NCBI GenBank assembly: GCA_934086145.1
Contig: CAKOHV010000020.1
Span: 1-37,727, forward strand
From: an uncultured Bacilli bacterium
GTDB lineage: Bacteria; Bacillota_I; Bacilli_A; RF39; UBA660
Direction: 5' to 3'
DNA: 37,727 nucleotides
Part shown: in pieces, positions 1 to 7,868 of the stretch
How the letters are laid out: each line of letters begins with the position of its first letter
How positions within the stretch are numbered: position 1 is the stretch's first letter
Position numbers and translations under genes: made by a program
Notes under the pieces: model-generated
Database searches by the model: none
Told to the model about the DNA's origin: nothing
What the model saw: the letters and a program-made list of their open reading frames with translations, nothing else

Positions 1-22
1 TTATACAACAAGACATAATAAA

Positions 23-68
23 AACCTATAAAGTAGGTCTCTCTTTTTTTGAGTCCACTTTATAGGTT
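23..68. terminator. Long hairpin at the left edge
   Basis: A 12-bp arm (AACCTATAAAGT) at 23-34 pairs perfectly with 57-68. The loop can pair further (GG/CC and CTC/GAG) around a T-rich tip. No T-tract follows on the plus strand, so it may be a bidirectional terminator of a gene outside the window or part of a decayed element. No promoter is visible between it and the next gene remnant. Confidence 0.45.
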
Positions 69-122
69 ACATTTTATAACTATTGTATTTCTTTTTACTA
101 TAATCTCATTATTTTTGATTAA

Positions 123-617
123 TGTTATAAAAAAGATAATGATATTTATATAGCAGAGAAAAGAAAACTTGCTACCATGCCAGAATTAACTGCTAAAAGC
201 ATATTTGATGGTACATATTTTAAGAAATTTGATTCCTATGTTACAGATCAGTTTATAAAAAGATATACTTTTAGAAAAATTAAAATAGATATAGAATTAT
301 CTACTAAAGGTGAATATAATAATTTATATATGTATGATGATTATATTGTTGAAGAAATATTTCCTCTAAATACTAATTCTATTAATAATTTAACAAATAA
401 GATTAACTATATAAAAAATACATATTTAAATAATAATAGTAACATTTATTATACTATTATACCTGATAAAAATTACTTTGTTAATAAAGGTAATTTAAAA
501 CTTGATTATAATAAATTACAAGATATGATGAAAAGTAATTTAACAAAACTTAATTATATAAATATATTTGATAAATTAACACTTAATAATTATTATAAAA
601 CTAAAAAAATAATATAA
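123..617 (+). pseudogene. Truncated DHHW-family protein
   Basis: The frame reads from a TAA at 120-122 without an initiator and shows the typical N-terminal block of DHHW proteins: an AEKRKLATMPEL stretch (compare sE.ENR.La.mP), then FDGTYFKKFDSYVTDQFIKR (compare lldG.f..ie.Y..DqFp.R). These proteins are membrane-anchored and related to the SGNH-like AlgX/AlgJ domain used in exopolysaccharide acetylation. The first ATG, at 177, lies inside the conserved block, so the signal anchor is gone. The C-terminus ends at NYYKT followed by KKII and a stop, exactly where family members continue into the T-D-x-H-W motif. Both ends are therefore missing and the product would be inactive. Family assignment is by motif pattern only. 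Confidence 0.6.
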
Positions 618-665
618 ATTACAATGTAAACTAATTATATATTTAAAACTATACTTATTTATATA

Positions 666-674
666 TGCTATAAT
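666..674 (+). promoter_or_regulatory. Extended -10 promoter for the deacetylase gene
   Basis: TGCTATAAT lies 39 bp before the start codon. No good -35 box is seen, which is usual for extended -10 promoters. An AGAGG ribosome binding site follows just before ATG 714. Confidence 0.55.
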
Positions 675-713
675 CTTTTTGTATAATAAATTTATATAAA
701 TAAGAGGTAGATT

Positions 714-2084
714 ATGATAAAACATAAAAAATCAAAAATTAGATTAACAAAAATTGGAAAGATAATTTTTAGCACTAGTTTTATTTTATTAATAGGTACG
801 ATATTTATGGTCTCCAAATTATTCTATAGTAAATATTATATTAAAGAGGAAAAATCAGATTATATAGTTGAAATTAATTTTCCTAAATTAAATAATAAGA
901 ATTTAATATCTTATTCTAATAATTATATAAATACTAAGAAAAAAGAATTTAAACAAAATATTAGTAATTTAAATAATAGTGATATAGATAAATATCAATT
1001 TAGAGCTAATTATCAATTAAAAGATACAAATGAATTAATTGGACTACATTTAACTATTTATGAATATACAGGAGGTTCTCATCAAACTAGATATGATAAA
1101 TCCTACTATTATTCTAAAAAAGAAAATAAAATAGTTTCATTAGTAGATTTTCTTGAAAATGAAGAAAGCTTAGAAAAGTTATCTAATCTTGCTTATTATT
1201 ATATAATGAAATATAGTAAAATAAATAATCTTAATATAGATGAAGATATGCCTAAAGAGGGGTTAAAATCGGAAATATTTAATTTTGAAAATTTTGAATT
1301 TTTAGATGATGGATTATCTCTTATATTTCCACCATTACAAGTAGCATATTATGCAGCAGGAGAAATAAAAATTACTATACCATATTCTGATTTAAATGGA
1401 ATAATTAAAAGAGAATATTTAAAATATAGTAATAAACAAGAAGTTAGCAATAATAATCGTAATATTGAAGAATTTAAAAATAAAAAATTAATCGCTTTTA
1501 CATTTGATGATGGACCGAGTTATATAGGAACTAATAAATTATTAGATAATTTAGATAAATATAATGCAAGAGTAACATTCTTTGTATTAGGAAGTAGAGT
1601 AAATGAACATAAAACAACATTAAAAAGAGCACATGAAATGGGAAATCTAATTGGAAGTCACACATATAATCATTTAAATTTATTAAATTTAGATAATTAT
1701 TCTATAACAAATGAAATAAAAAATACTAATGAAGTAATTAAAGAAGTAATAAATGAAGAACCTGTTTTTTTAAGGCCACCATATGGAAATACAAATCAAA
1801 ATATAAAGAATATATCTAATATGTATACAATTTTATGGAATTTGGACACTGAAGATTGGAAATATAAAAATGCTGAAAGAATTTCTAATTATATTGTAGA
1901 CAACGCTAAAGATGGATCTATTGTACTACTGCATGATCTTTATGAAACATCAGTTGATGGAGCCTTACTTGCTATGGAAAAATTAGAAAAAGAAGGATAT
2001 GCATTTGTAACAATTGATGAACTTGCTAAATTAAAAAATATAGAATTAAAAAAAGAAAAAAGTTATTATCAAATTAATAATTAA
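714..2084 (+). CDS. Membrane-anchored polysaccharide deacetylase, PdaC-like
   Basis: An N-terminal membrane anchor (about residues 13-35) is followed by an extracytoplasmic region resembling the DUF4163/DUF3298 pair of Bacillus PdaC and RsiV (about 45-235), then a NodB-type deacetylase domain (about 258-445). The catalytic motifs are all visible: FTFDDGP (metal and base Asp), SHTYNHLNL (metal His pair), RPPYGN, NLDTEDW and IVLLHD. The enzyme should remove N-acetyl groups from peptidoglycan sugars outside the cell, usually giving lysozyme resistance or wall-turnover control. The length (456 residues) fits PdaC-type proteins. AGAGG sits 6-7 nt before ATG. It has its own extended -10 promoter and is the only clearly intact enzyme gene in a decayed neighbourhood. 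The exact sugar target (MurNAc or GlcNAc) cannot be read from sequence. Confidence 0.88.
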   Translation: MIKHKKSKIRLTKIGKIIFSTSFILLIGTIFMVSKLFYSKYYIKEEKSDYIVEINFPKLNNKNLISYSNNYINTKKKEFKQNISNLNNSDIDKYQFRANYQLKDTNELIGLHLTIYEYTGGSHQTRYDKSYYYSKKENKIVSLVDFLENEESLEKLSNLAYYYIMKYSKINNLNIDEDMPKEGLKSEIFNFENFEFLDDGLSLIFPPLQVAYYAAGEIKITIPYSDLNGIIKREYLKYSNKQEVSNNNRNIEEFKNKKLIAFTFDDGPSYIGTNKLLDNLDKYNARVTFFVLGSRVNEHKTTLKRAHEMGNLIGSHTYNHLNLLNLDNYSITNEIKNTNEVIKEVINEEPVFLRPPYGNTNQNIKNISNMYTILWNLDTEDWKYKNAERISNYIVDNAKDGSIVLLHDLYETSVDGALLAMEKLEKEGYAFVTIDELAKLKNIELKKEKSYYQINN

Positions 2085-2104
2085 TAATATTTAAAAGGAG
2101 ACAC

Positions 2105-2326
2105 ATGAATAGATGTAATTGGTGTAATTTAAAAAATCCTTTATATATAAAATATCATGATGAAGAGTGGGGAGTTCTTAATATAAATGATAAATATCTT
2201 TATGAAATGTTAATTCTTGAATCATTTCAAGCCGGCTTATCATAGGAGTGTATATTAAATAAAAGAGATTTTTTTAGGAAAGCATATGATAATTTTGATA
2301 TAAATAAAGTATGTAATTATGATGAT
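2105..2326 (+). pseudogene. tag: DNA-3-methyladenine glycosylase I fragment (Tag)
   Basis: After a good AAAAGGAG site the frame opens with RCNWCNLKNPLYIKYHDEEW, the unmistakable Tag N-terminus with its zinc-ligand Cys residues, then FEMLILE-like and SFQAGLS. The next codon, TAG at 2243-2245, stands where Tag has Trp of SWxTIL, so a single TGG to TAG change is the simplest explanation. The same frame continues with ECILNKRDFFRKAYDNFDI, still Tag-like, up to about 2326, where homology stops and a different gene remnant is joined in the same frame. About two thirds of the gene, including the catalytic Glu region, is missing. It would have removed 3-methyladenine from DNA. Confidence 0.85.
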
Positions 2327-2906
2327 AACTATGTTTCTTTTGGTGGGTTTACATGGAGAATACTACAAATAGATGAAAATGGTAATCTAAGAATTGTATT
2401 AGATGGTGTAATAAGTGGAACAACATCTAAATATAGAAATAGTGCTTCTGCTGATACACTAGATTTAGCTAAAGAAATGCTTGCTTATGGTAATAGTAAT
2501 ATTAAACCAACTTTAGATAATTGGTATCAAAATAATCTAGCATCTAATTCTGATAAAATTGTAAAATCAAATTTTTGTGTAAACTTTGATTATTATACAA
2601 GAAAATATTGGATTAATAAGTGCAGAAGAAGTTGTTTTAGCAGGAGGAGCTTATAAAAAAAATAACACTTCATATTTCTTATATAATTCTAGTATCGATA
2701 ATTACTACTGGACATTATCCCCAGCATATTACGATCCCGCTCATAAAAATGGAAATGTTTTTATTGTATATAAAAGTGGAGCTCCTACCGACTGGACTAG
2801 AAATCTATTAACAAATAGTTATTATATAAGACCAGTTATTACAATTAATGGCAATTTTGAAATGACAGGGGATGGAACAATTAACAATCCTTATCAGTAT
2901 AAATAA
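2327..2906 (+). pseudogene. Remnant of a DUF6273-like surface/pilin-like protein
   Basis: Joined in frame to the tag fragment, the sequence reads FGGFTWRILQIDENGNLRIVLDG, a block common in Firmicute prepilin-like and surface proteins with a C-terminal DUF6273-like domain. The frame runs on to a stop near 2656, but the homology jumps to a second frame around 2590-2605 and continues with IGLISAEEVVLAGGAY, NNYYW-like and RPVITING...GDGTINNPY, the usual end of such proteins. So there is at least one indel and the whole N-terminal export region is absent. The TTG-started frame 2586-2906 is only the C-terminal half. It ends just before a strong terminator, so the 3' end is intact. Confidence 0.6.
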
Positions 2907-2945
2907 AAAGTTTATAGGTATATTTACTTTCTATAAACTTTTTTC
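2906..2945 (+). terminator. Rho-independent terminator
   Basis: AAAAGTTTATAG (2906-2917) pairs with 2931-2942 and is followed by T residues. It terminates the surface-protein remnant and also works in reverse for the minus-strand TetR remnant. Confidence 0.8.
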
Positions 2946-3105
2946 TATTTCAAATTTTGATTTATATATTTCATAAGAACTTCTGTTATCTCTTCTGCGG
3001 TTCTTTGCAATTATTATTTAACCATTCTAATATAACATGATATCCACATTCAAACTTATAAAAATAAGTTACAATAGTATCTTCTTTTTTGCAAAACAAA
3101 ATGAG
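2945..3105 (-). pseudogene. C-terminal remnant of a TetR-family regulator
   Basis: The minus strand reads TYFYKFECGYHVILEWLNNN then CKEP, shifts one base, and continues AEEITEVLMKYINQNLK before a stop at 2945-2947. This matches the usual last 40 residues of TetR/AcrR regulators (yG..ai..eWl..gc..speeia.ll..y). The DNA-binding half is absent: upstream lies a hairpin and unrelated sequence. One frameshift plus a 5' truncation make it non-functional. The assignment rests on pattern only; another helical protein tail is possible. Confidence 0.5.
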
Positions 3106-3123
3106 GCATTGTTGCCTCATTTT
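3098..3123. terminator. Perfect 11-bp hairpin
   Basis: AAAATGAGGCA pairs with TGCCTCATTTT around a TTGT loop. On the minus strand the stem is followed by a T-rich run (TTTTGTTTTG), so it may be a terminator of a gene now lost. It marks the break at the 5' end of the TetR remnant. Confidence 0.55.
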
Positions 3124-3304
3124 CAGAAAGGAGTGTGTAGATTAAATGAAAAACATAAATTGGGACGCATAGGAAAATAGGTTGGGGTTTTCGTTGATAT
3201 ATCAATCTTTATAACTTAAATGCCCATATTTCCTCTACAATTAGATTATATCGCAGTATTTACTGAAATCGGTAGGAAATGTTTAAAAAAATAAAAAATT
3301 ATGT
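3124..3304. other. Gene-poor debris between hairpins
   Basis: AGAAAGGAG precedes a nine-codon frame (3146-3172, MKNINWDA then TAG). It looks like the first codons of a phage-holin-like or other small membrane protein whose body is gone, but eight residues do not allow a call. The stretch also carries one copy of the TGAAATCGGT repeat (3265-3274). Nothing else coding is recognised. Confidence 0.3.
3261..3281. repeat. Distal copy of the TGAAATCGGT operator-like repeat
   Basis: This 21-bp stretch matches the stretch at 3696-3716 at 20 of 21 positions. It lies beyond the 3' end of the minus-strand HTH gene, so the two long copies bracket that gene. It could be an auxiliary operator for looping or a relic of a duplication. 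Confidence 0.5.
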
Positions 3305-3330
3305 AAAAAGAAAACAACCCTTTTGGTTGC
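3305..3330 (-). terminator. Terminator of the small HTH gene
   Basis: On the minus strand CAACC-AAAAG-GGTTG is followed by TTTTCTTTTT. It sits 12-37 bases after the stop codon of the HTH gene. Confidence 0.7.
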
Positions 3331-3341
3331 GATATAAATAA

Positions 3342-3581
3342 TTATTTCGTAAAATTCATTTGATTAAATATATCAGTATCATAAAACTCTGCCATAGTTA
3401 TCCCAAAAACCTTACACATTTTATATATATTTCTGGAACTAGGATTTTCTACTTTATCATTTAGTAACGCAAATAGTGTTGCTGCCGGTACAGTGGAAAG
3501 TTCTGATAACTTATTTGGAGTAATATGGTTCTTTTCACATAGTTCAAGTATTCTATTGATTATTGCCTGCGTAAAAGACAT
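3342..3581 (-). CDS. Small XRE-type HTH regulator
   Basis: A 79-residue protein consisting almost entirely of one helix-turn-helix domain of the Cro/C1 (XRE) class. Residues about 12-66 give the five-helix pattern, with NKLSELSTVPAATLFALLND as the recognition region and NPSSRNIYKMCKVFGITMAEF as the last two helices. AAAGGAGG sits 6 nt before ATG. The upstream region holds an extended -10 (minus TGATATAAT at 3608-3616) and an inverted half-site ATTGAAATC at 3640-3648. On the far side is a phased array of TGAAATC sites at a divergent promoter. It most likely represses that promoter and perhaps itself; this is inferred from layout. Similar small repressors are common in phages and accessory islands. 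Confidence 0.85.
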   Translation of the reverse strand: MSFTQAIINRILELCEKNHITPNKLSELSTVPAATLFALLNDKVENPSSRNIYKMCKVFGITMAEFYDTDIFNQMNFTK

Positions 3582-3695
3582 ATTATGGCCTCCTTTGTCT
3601 ATATGTAATTATATCAAAAATATAATAAAAAAACCTCTTGATTTCAATAATTTTTTCTGAAAACGATAAAAATATTTAAAATTTTGATATAAAGT

Positions 3696-3730
3696 TTACT
3701 GAAATCGGTATGAAATCTATTGAAATCGGT
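3696..3730. promoter_or_regulatory. Phased operator-like array
   Basis: TGAAATC begins at 3700, 3711 and 3721, that is every 10-11 bp or one helical turn. The first and third copies extend to TGAAATCGGT and are 21 bp apart, and the last touches the -35 box of the promoter at 3730. This is the geometry expected for cooperative binding of a small HTH repressor on one face of DNA. The neighbouring XRE protein is the obvious candidate binder. Confidence 0.55.
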
Positions 3731-3759
3731 TGACGTTTTTGGTAAAAAAAAAGTATAAT
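3730..3759 (+). promoter_or_regulatory. Near-consensus sigma-A promoter
   Basis: TTGACG (3730-3735), an 18-bp spacer and TATAAT (3754-3759). It directs transcription towards the short frame at 3779 and the permease stub at 3938. The operator array overlaps its -35 box. Confidence 0.75.
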
Positions 3760-3778
3760 ATTTCTTGTATCGGATCTT

Positions 3779-3916
3779 ATGTTTTTTGCTTTTAAACTAC
3801 CATTTAAAGATCTAACTTTTGGTACAAAATATGCTGTTTGGAATGACGGAAATAATAATTATACATATAGTTATATATATCAAGTGATAACAAAAACATT
3901 TATAATATTTTATTAA
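3779..3916 (+). CDS. Possible 45-residue peptide or gene remnant
   Basis: An ATG-started frame about 20 bp after the strong promoter encodes 45 residues beginning MFFAFKLPFKDLTFGTKY and ending ITKTFIIFY. No ribosome binding site precedes it. The middle (YAVWNDGNNNYTYSY) looks like a piece of a secreted or surface protein. It may be debris used only as leader for the next gene. No function is recognised. Confidence 0.25.
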   Translation: MFFAFKLPFKDLTFGTKYAVWNDGNNNYTYSYIYQVITKTFIIFY

Positions 3917-3937
3917 AGATAGTTTAGGAGGTATTGT

Positions 3938-4336
3938 ATGAATTTTGTAAGTAGAAGTTTGTTGAGTATCAAAAAAAGAAAAAATCGCTCATTTATATTA
4001 TTTATGGCTGTACTTTTGATTTGCAATGTTATGGCTGGTGCAATTTCAGTTAAAAATGCCCTTTTAAATACCGAAAAATCTTTTACAGATTTGATTCCAA
4101 TAGAAGTAAGTATTGAAGAAGATTATTTAAATTTTTTAGAAGATAAAGATAATTCTCTTACTGAAGAAATAATAAAAAAAATTGGCAGTTCTTCTTATGT
4201 GAAAAAATATTATTTTTATTATAAATATTGGCTTGGAAGTAACAAGTTAGAAAACGGAACAGAAGAAAGTATTTTAAGAGCAGATGAGAATAATGAAAAT
4301 CGTCCTTTTAATTCTTTTGATATATTAGGCGCATAA
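3938..4336 (+). pseudogene. N-terminal stub of an FtsX/MacB-type ABC permease
   Basis: A strong TAGGAGG site precedes ATG. The first residues, MNFVSRSLLSIKKRKNRSF, and the hydrophobic helix ILFMAVLLICNVMAGAISV (about 21-40) followed by KNALLNTE are the standard start of Firmicute FtsX-like permeases of antimicrobial-peptide exporters. About 90 residues of the extracellular domain follow, then the frame stops at DILGA. Full-length members have some 400-450 residues with three more helices, and no ATPase partner lies nearby. The 3' part has been deleted. It sits under a regulated promoter, so the stub may still be expressed. Confidence 0.7.
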
Positions 4337-4682
4337 AAAGAAAATAGTTATAAATATTCAAAGACCTATAAAAAGCCCAAATATGGATGATAACTTAAAA
4401 AATAAAAAAATGGATAACCCTAAAAAAATAAAATACCTTAAAATATAAAAAAATCCATCAAAATTTAAGTTTCCATTTGACTCTCCTGTTAACTGGAATG
4501 ATATAGTCATGATTATCAAGGAAAGAATTTATGATAAATTTAAGTAGTCAAGGAATGTTTTAATTGATACAATAAGATTAAGACAGCATTAAGAAAATAG
4601 AATAAAAAAATCCTTGGTAATTTTCATCTAAGATTACTATTTAAGAGGAATACTAAAAACTAGTATTATGGAGATGATAATA
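4337..4682. other. Non-coding debris after the permease stub
   Basis: Extremely A-rich sequence with many stops. One run around 4455-4545 reads FKFPFDSPVNWNDIVMIIKE and then RIYDKFK before a stop; it looks protein-like but has no start and no recognised family. The sequence composition changes at about 4.65 kb, where C-ending codons become frequent. AGAGG at 4644 and GGAG at 4670 are ribosome-site-like. Confidence 0.35.
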
Positions 4683-7067
4683 ATGAATGATGCAATCGTA
4701 TTTGACAAAGAAAAAAAGAAATACATACTATCTGAGCAAATGGTGGAAGTGATAAAAAAATTATCTCAAAGTCGCCCCTTGTATAAGGGTATGCCTAAGG
4801 AAATAACACAGGAATTTGAACCTGGTGTTTTAGAATCAAAAATTAATGACTACATAAATGAGACTATTAGTACAATTAGATTTGACTTATTTCCTCAAGA
4901 GGGCAATGAGATTGGTTACGATGTTACTAAGATTTCTACTTTAGTTCAAAAATTTAACAACTTATATCCGCAAGCTAATCGTGTCGATCGAGAACATTTC
5001 AAAAATCTTTCCCTTGATAAAATAGCTGAATTAGTATTTGTAATTAACGAATTGGAAGAGGAACAAGAACATTATTATTTGACTCGCGATTTAATTGAAG
5101 CTAAAGAAGATTGCCTTATAAATATGAGCTATTTCTTAGATGAAGCTACCATTAATGATTGGCAAAGCGGGTATGATAGAGCGATAGCTTCTAGAGATAT
5201 TAATAAAATGAAAGAGCTACTTACGCACATTCAAGAAATGATTTTAGTTGAGTGGCAAAATTTCTTCCCACCCCTTGATGAAATGGATGATAATAACTTT
5301 ATCATTATTGGCCATAGTACTTATGCTACCAATTTTACTGGTGAATTCTTTAGTAAATATGTTTCATGTTCTTTGTATACTCCTGGTTTAACTGATACCT
5401 TACGTGGCGGTTATGGTTTACTTATGGGACCTGAAGATATTGTTGGTGCTAAAAGTCAAGACATGTACATCAATAATTATGTTACCGATGAAAAAGCTCT
5501 TCTTCCATATAGTTCCATTCCTAAAATCGATCACCCCAAAAGAATCATTGCCGAAGCTTTGGATAGAAAAAGGGAAAATATCGCCAACGGATCTATTGAA
5601 AAGGTCTATACTGAAGTAATTAAAAAAGGTTTTAAACCAATTGCTATCTTTTGCTTTACCGATGGCTCTAAAGGATTTAACAGGAATCAGCAAAACGCCG
5701 AGAAATTACAGAAAAGCTTTCCTAATTTAAAAATTAAAAGTTTCGATGTTATGGCCCATACCAAAGGAAATGATTTAATTGAAATGAAATTAAACCTCCT
5801 TAATTCTATTCAAACCGCAACAGCGCCTAATTCATTTCATATAAAAATTGATTTACTTGATGCTTTCGCTTATTTCTTTGAAGAATTTACAAAACTTAAG
5901 CAAAAATCTTATTATGATGAAAAAATGATTGAAGAAATCTTTAACCATAATAAAAAAATAATCTCCATATTTGATACTGATCCTGATGATTTATTTAAAG
6001 AAGATTTTACTTCTCAAGATATTAAGTATATTTTAAGAAAAAACAGTAAATATAATCTTGATAATCTACTGGCTGGCAAAGCTATTTTAACTAACTTTAT
6101 TTATTTAAAAAAATTATATCCCTATAAAGATAAAATATCTAACATGTTCGAGGACATAGCTCCATTCTTAGAAGTCTTACAAAAAATCGAAATTACAACT
6201 GAATTGTTATATGAAATAAATCACTTGAAACCGCTAAATTTTTCGACTATCGCTAAGTATCTAACATCTCAAGTAGAAATTTCAGAAAAACAAAAGCAAA
6301 CCGAACTCGAAAAAGAATATAACTTATTAACTTTAGAATATCAAAAATGCAGTTTCATCGAAGAACAATACAAATATTATTGGAATATTAACAATAATAA
6401 GGCGTTTATTAGTCTTATTAAAAAAGATTATGAAGAATTAACAAGCGAAATTAAGAAAGAAGAAATGCTTAAGACGGAACAAACTATCAAATTAGTTGAC
6501 CTTCAACATAAAGAATTTCTTTTAAAGCAAACCCCATTACCAACCGAATATGCTTATTCTGAAGAACATATAAAAATTGCTAGCGAAATAATTGAGCTTT
6601 CTTTAAGTATTAAAGAGTTAGCTAAACATTCGTTCCTAAATTTTTGGAAGATAAAAAAAAGTAAAAAGAAAATTAAACGTTTACAAAATCAGGAAGAACA
6701 AAATCAAACCCAATTTAATGAGTCTAAAAAACAGATGGAGCAAGTGAATAGTAGGCAGCAAAGCTCCTTAACAAGCGAAATAGAAATGCTAAAAGTAAAT
6801 CTTACTATGAATAGTGAAAAGCTAGCCCTTTTAACTAAGCAATTAACTTTTCTTAAATCTAAAATAAAAACGTATTATGATTGTGATACTCCAGATGAGG
6901 CTAGCTCTAAAATAGAAGAAAGTATCAGTTTCTTGAATCAATATGATTATCTTAATACCATTAAATTATCAAATTTATCATCTAAAATAGCGCAAATAGA
7001 AAAATTACTTTCTAATTACCAAGGCACTCCAAATCTTACTTCTACAACCGGCATAAAAAGAAAGTAA
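4683..7067 (+). CDS. Large unrecognised protein with C-terminal coiled coil
   Basis: 794 residues, no signal peptide or membrane segment. I chose ATG 4683 over ATG 4668 because GGAG at 4670-4673 lies 9 nt before it. Residues about 1-200 are helical. A compact alpha/beta part (about 205-360) starts IIIGHSTYATNFTGEFFSKY, then VSCSLYTPG, GGYGLLMGPEDIVGA and KSQDMYINN; I have a sense of similar blocks in gut Firmicute proteins of unknown function but cannot name a family. The GHST...SCSL layout faintly recalls enzyme or ADP-ribosyltransferase-like folds, which is speculation. The last 250 residues are Lys/Glu/Gln-rich with heptad character (coiled coil, about 540-790). It stands alone, 84 bp before the MerR gene. 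It is the first gene after the composition shift. Confidence 0.7.
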   Translation: MNDAIVFDKEKKKYILSEQMVEVIKKLSQSRPLYKGMPKEITQEFEPGVLESKINDYINETISTIRFDLFPQEGNEIGYDVTKISTLVQKFNNLYPQANRVDREHFKNLSLDKIAELVFVINELEEEQEHYYLTRDLIEAKEDCLINMSYFLDEATINDWQSGYDRAIASRDINKMKELLTHIQEMILVEWQNFFPPLDEMDDNNFIIIGHSTYATNFTGEFFSKYVSCSLYTPGLTDTLRGGYGLLMGPEDIVGAKSQDMYINNYVTDEKALLPYSSIPKIDHPKRIIAEALDRKRENIANGSIEKVYTEVIKKGFKPIAIFCFTDGSKGFNRNQQNAEKLQKSFPNLKIKSFDVMAHTKGNDLIEMKLNLLNSIQTATAPNSFHIKIDLLDAFAYFFEEFTKLKQKSYYDEKMIEEIFNHNKKIISIFDTDPDDLFKEDFTSQDIKYILRKNSKYNLDNLLAGKAILTNFIYLKKLYPYKDKISNMFEDIAPFLEVLQKIEITTELLYEINHLKPLNFSTIAKYLTSQVEISEKQKQTELEKEYNLLTLEYQKCSFIEEQYKYYWNINNNKAFISLIKKDYEELTSEIKKEEMLKTEQTIKLVDLQHKEFLLKQTPLPTEYAYSEEHIKIASEIIELSLSIKELAKHSFLNFWKIKKSKKKIKRLQNQEEQNQTQFNESKKQMEQVNSRQQSSLTSEIEMLKVNLTMNSEKLALLTKQLTFLKSKIKTYYDCDTPDEASSKIEESISFLNQYDYLNTIKLSNLSSKIAQIEKLLSNYQGTPNLTSTTGIKRK

Positions 7068-7151
7068 AAAAATTATTATCCTTAATTACCAATCATAAAA
7101 TTATCATTTTTTCCTTGAAAAATATAAATAAAAAGAAAAGAGGACAATCTT

Positions 7152-7868
7152 ATGTATAAAATCGGTGAATTCGCCAAATTAGTCAATATTCCAGTAAAAA
7201 CTTTACGATATTATGATGAAATTAATCTATTTAAACCATCATATACTGAACCATTTACTAATTATCGTTATTATGAAGACAAACAAATTGAAGAAATTAA
7301 TTATATTAAAAAACTAAAAGAATTAAACTTGTCACTAAATGAAATTATGACATACGTTAAATCTAAAGACATTTCAATTTTAAAGAATAAATCTTTTGAA
7401 ACCAATGAAAAACTAGATGTTTTAAATGATTATATAGATGATGAAATATATACGGTAAAAAAAGGTGATTATAATGATTATCTTAAAAACTGGGGGCTTT
7501 TATATGCTGAAACCTATTTTGCTTTATCCATTAAAAATAATAATTTGAAATACTATATTGTTGAAAAAGAAAACAAATATTATTTTGACTTAGGTATTTA
7601 CCAAGATGATAATCAATTAGCAATCGTTTATGATAATCTTTTATTTGCTAATGATATAATTGTTAAAAAAGTATTTGATTTTATCTTCCAAGATGGTAAT
7701 AAAGAAGTAATCTACTCCGTTTGCACGGATCGATACGATTATGATATAGCCAGTATTATTACTAAAAATCTTCTTGTTTCTAAAATAACCAAAGAACAAC
7801 AAGGTGGCCGTGAATTTAATTTAATAACAATTAGTGGTGTTAGAAAGGAAGAACAAGCAAATGAATGA
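7152..7868 (+). CDS. MerR-family transcriptional regulator with C-terminal sensor domain
   Basis: The N-terminus YKIGEFAKLVNIPVKTLRYY then DEINLFKPSY, TNYRYY and QIEEINYIKKLKELNLSLNE is a classical MerR winged-helix domain (residues 1-70), followed by a short dimer helix (about 75-100). Residues about 105-238 form a separate domain starting DYNDYLKNWGLLYAETYFAL and containing YYIVEKENKYYFDLGIYQDD. That placement is typical of MerR proteins that sense a ligand through a BmrR/GyrI-like domain, but I cannot confirm the fold. AGAGGAC lies before ATG. The stop TGA at 7866 overlaps the ATG of the next gene, so the two are translationally coupled. Its target is probably its own promoter; no inverted repeat was identified. 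Confidence 0.85.
   Translation: MYKIGEFAKLVNIPVKTLRYYDEINLFKPSYTEPFTNYRYYEDKQIEEINYIKKLKELNLSLNEIMTYVKSKDISILKNKSFETNEKLDVLNDYIDDEIYTVKKGDYNDYLKNWGLLYAETYFALSIKNNNLKYYIVEKENKYYFDLGIYQDDNQLAIVYDNLLFANDIIVKKVFDFIFQDGNKEVIYSVCTDRYDYDIASIITKNLLVSKITKEQQGGREFNLITISGVRKEEQANE

Noticed and set aside
3146..3172. Phage holin start (MKNINWDA)
   Set aside because: Only eight residues before a stop and no holin helices or lysis genes follow.
1..4660. Integrated mobile element
   Set aside because: No integrase, transposase, relaxase, terminal repeats or attachment site could be found.
4683..7067. ADP-ribosyltransferase annotation
   Set aside because: The GHST...SCSL pattern is only faintly similar and the catalytic Glu context cannot be placed. 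Pairing it with the glycohydrolase 8 kb away would be guesswork.
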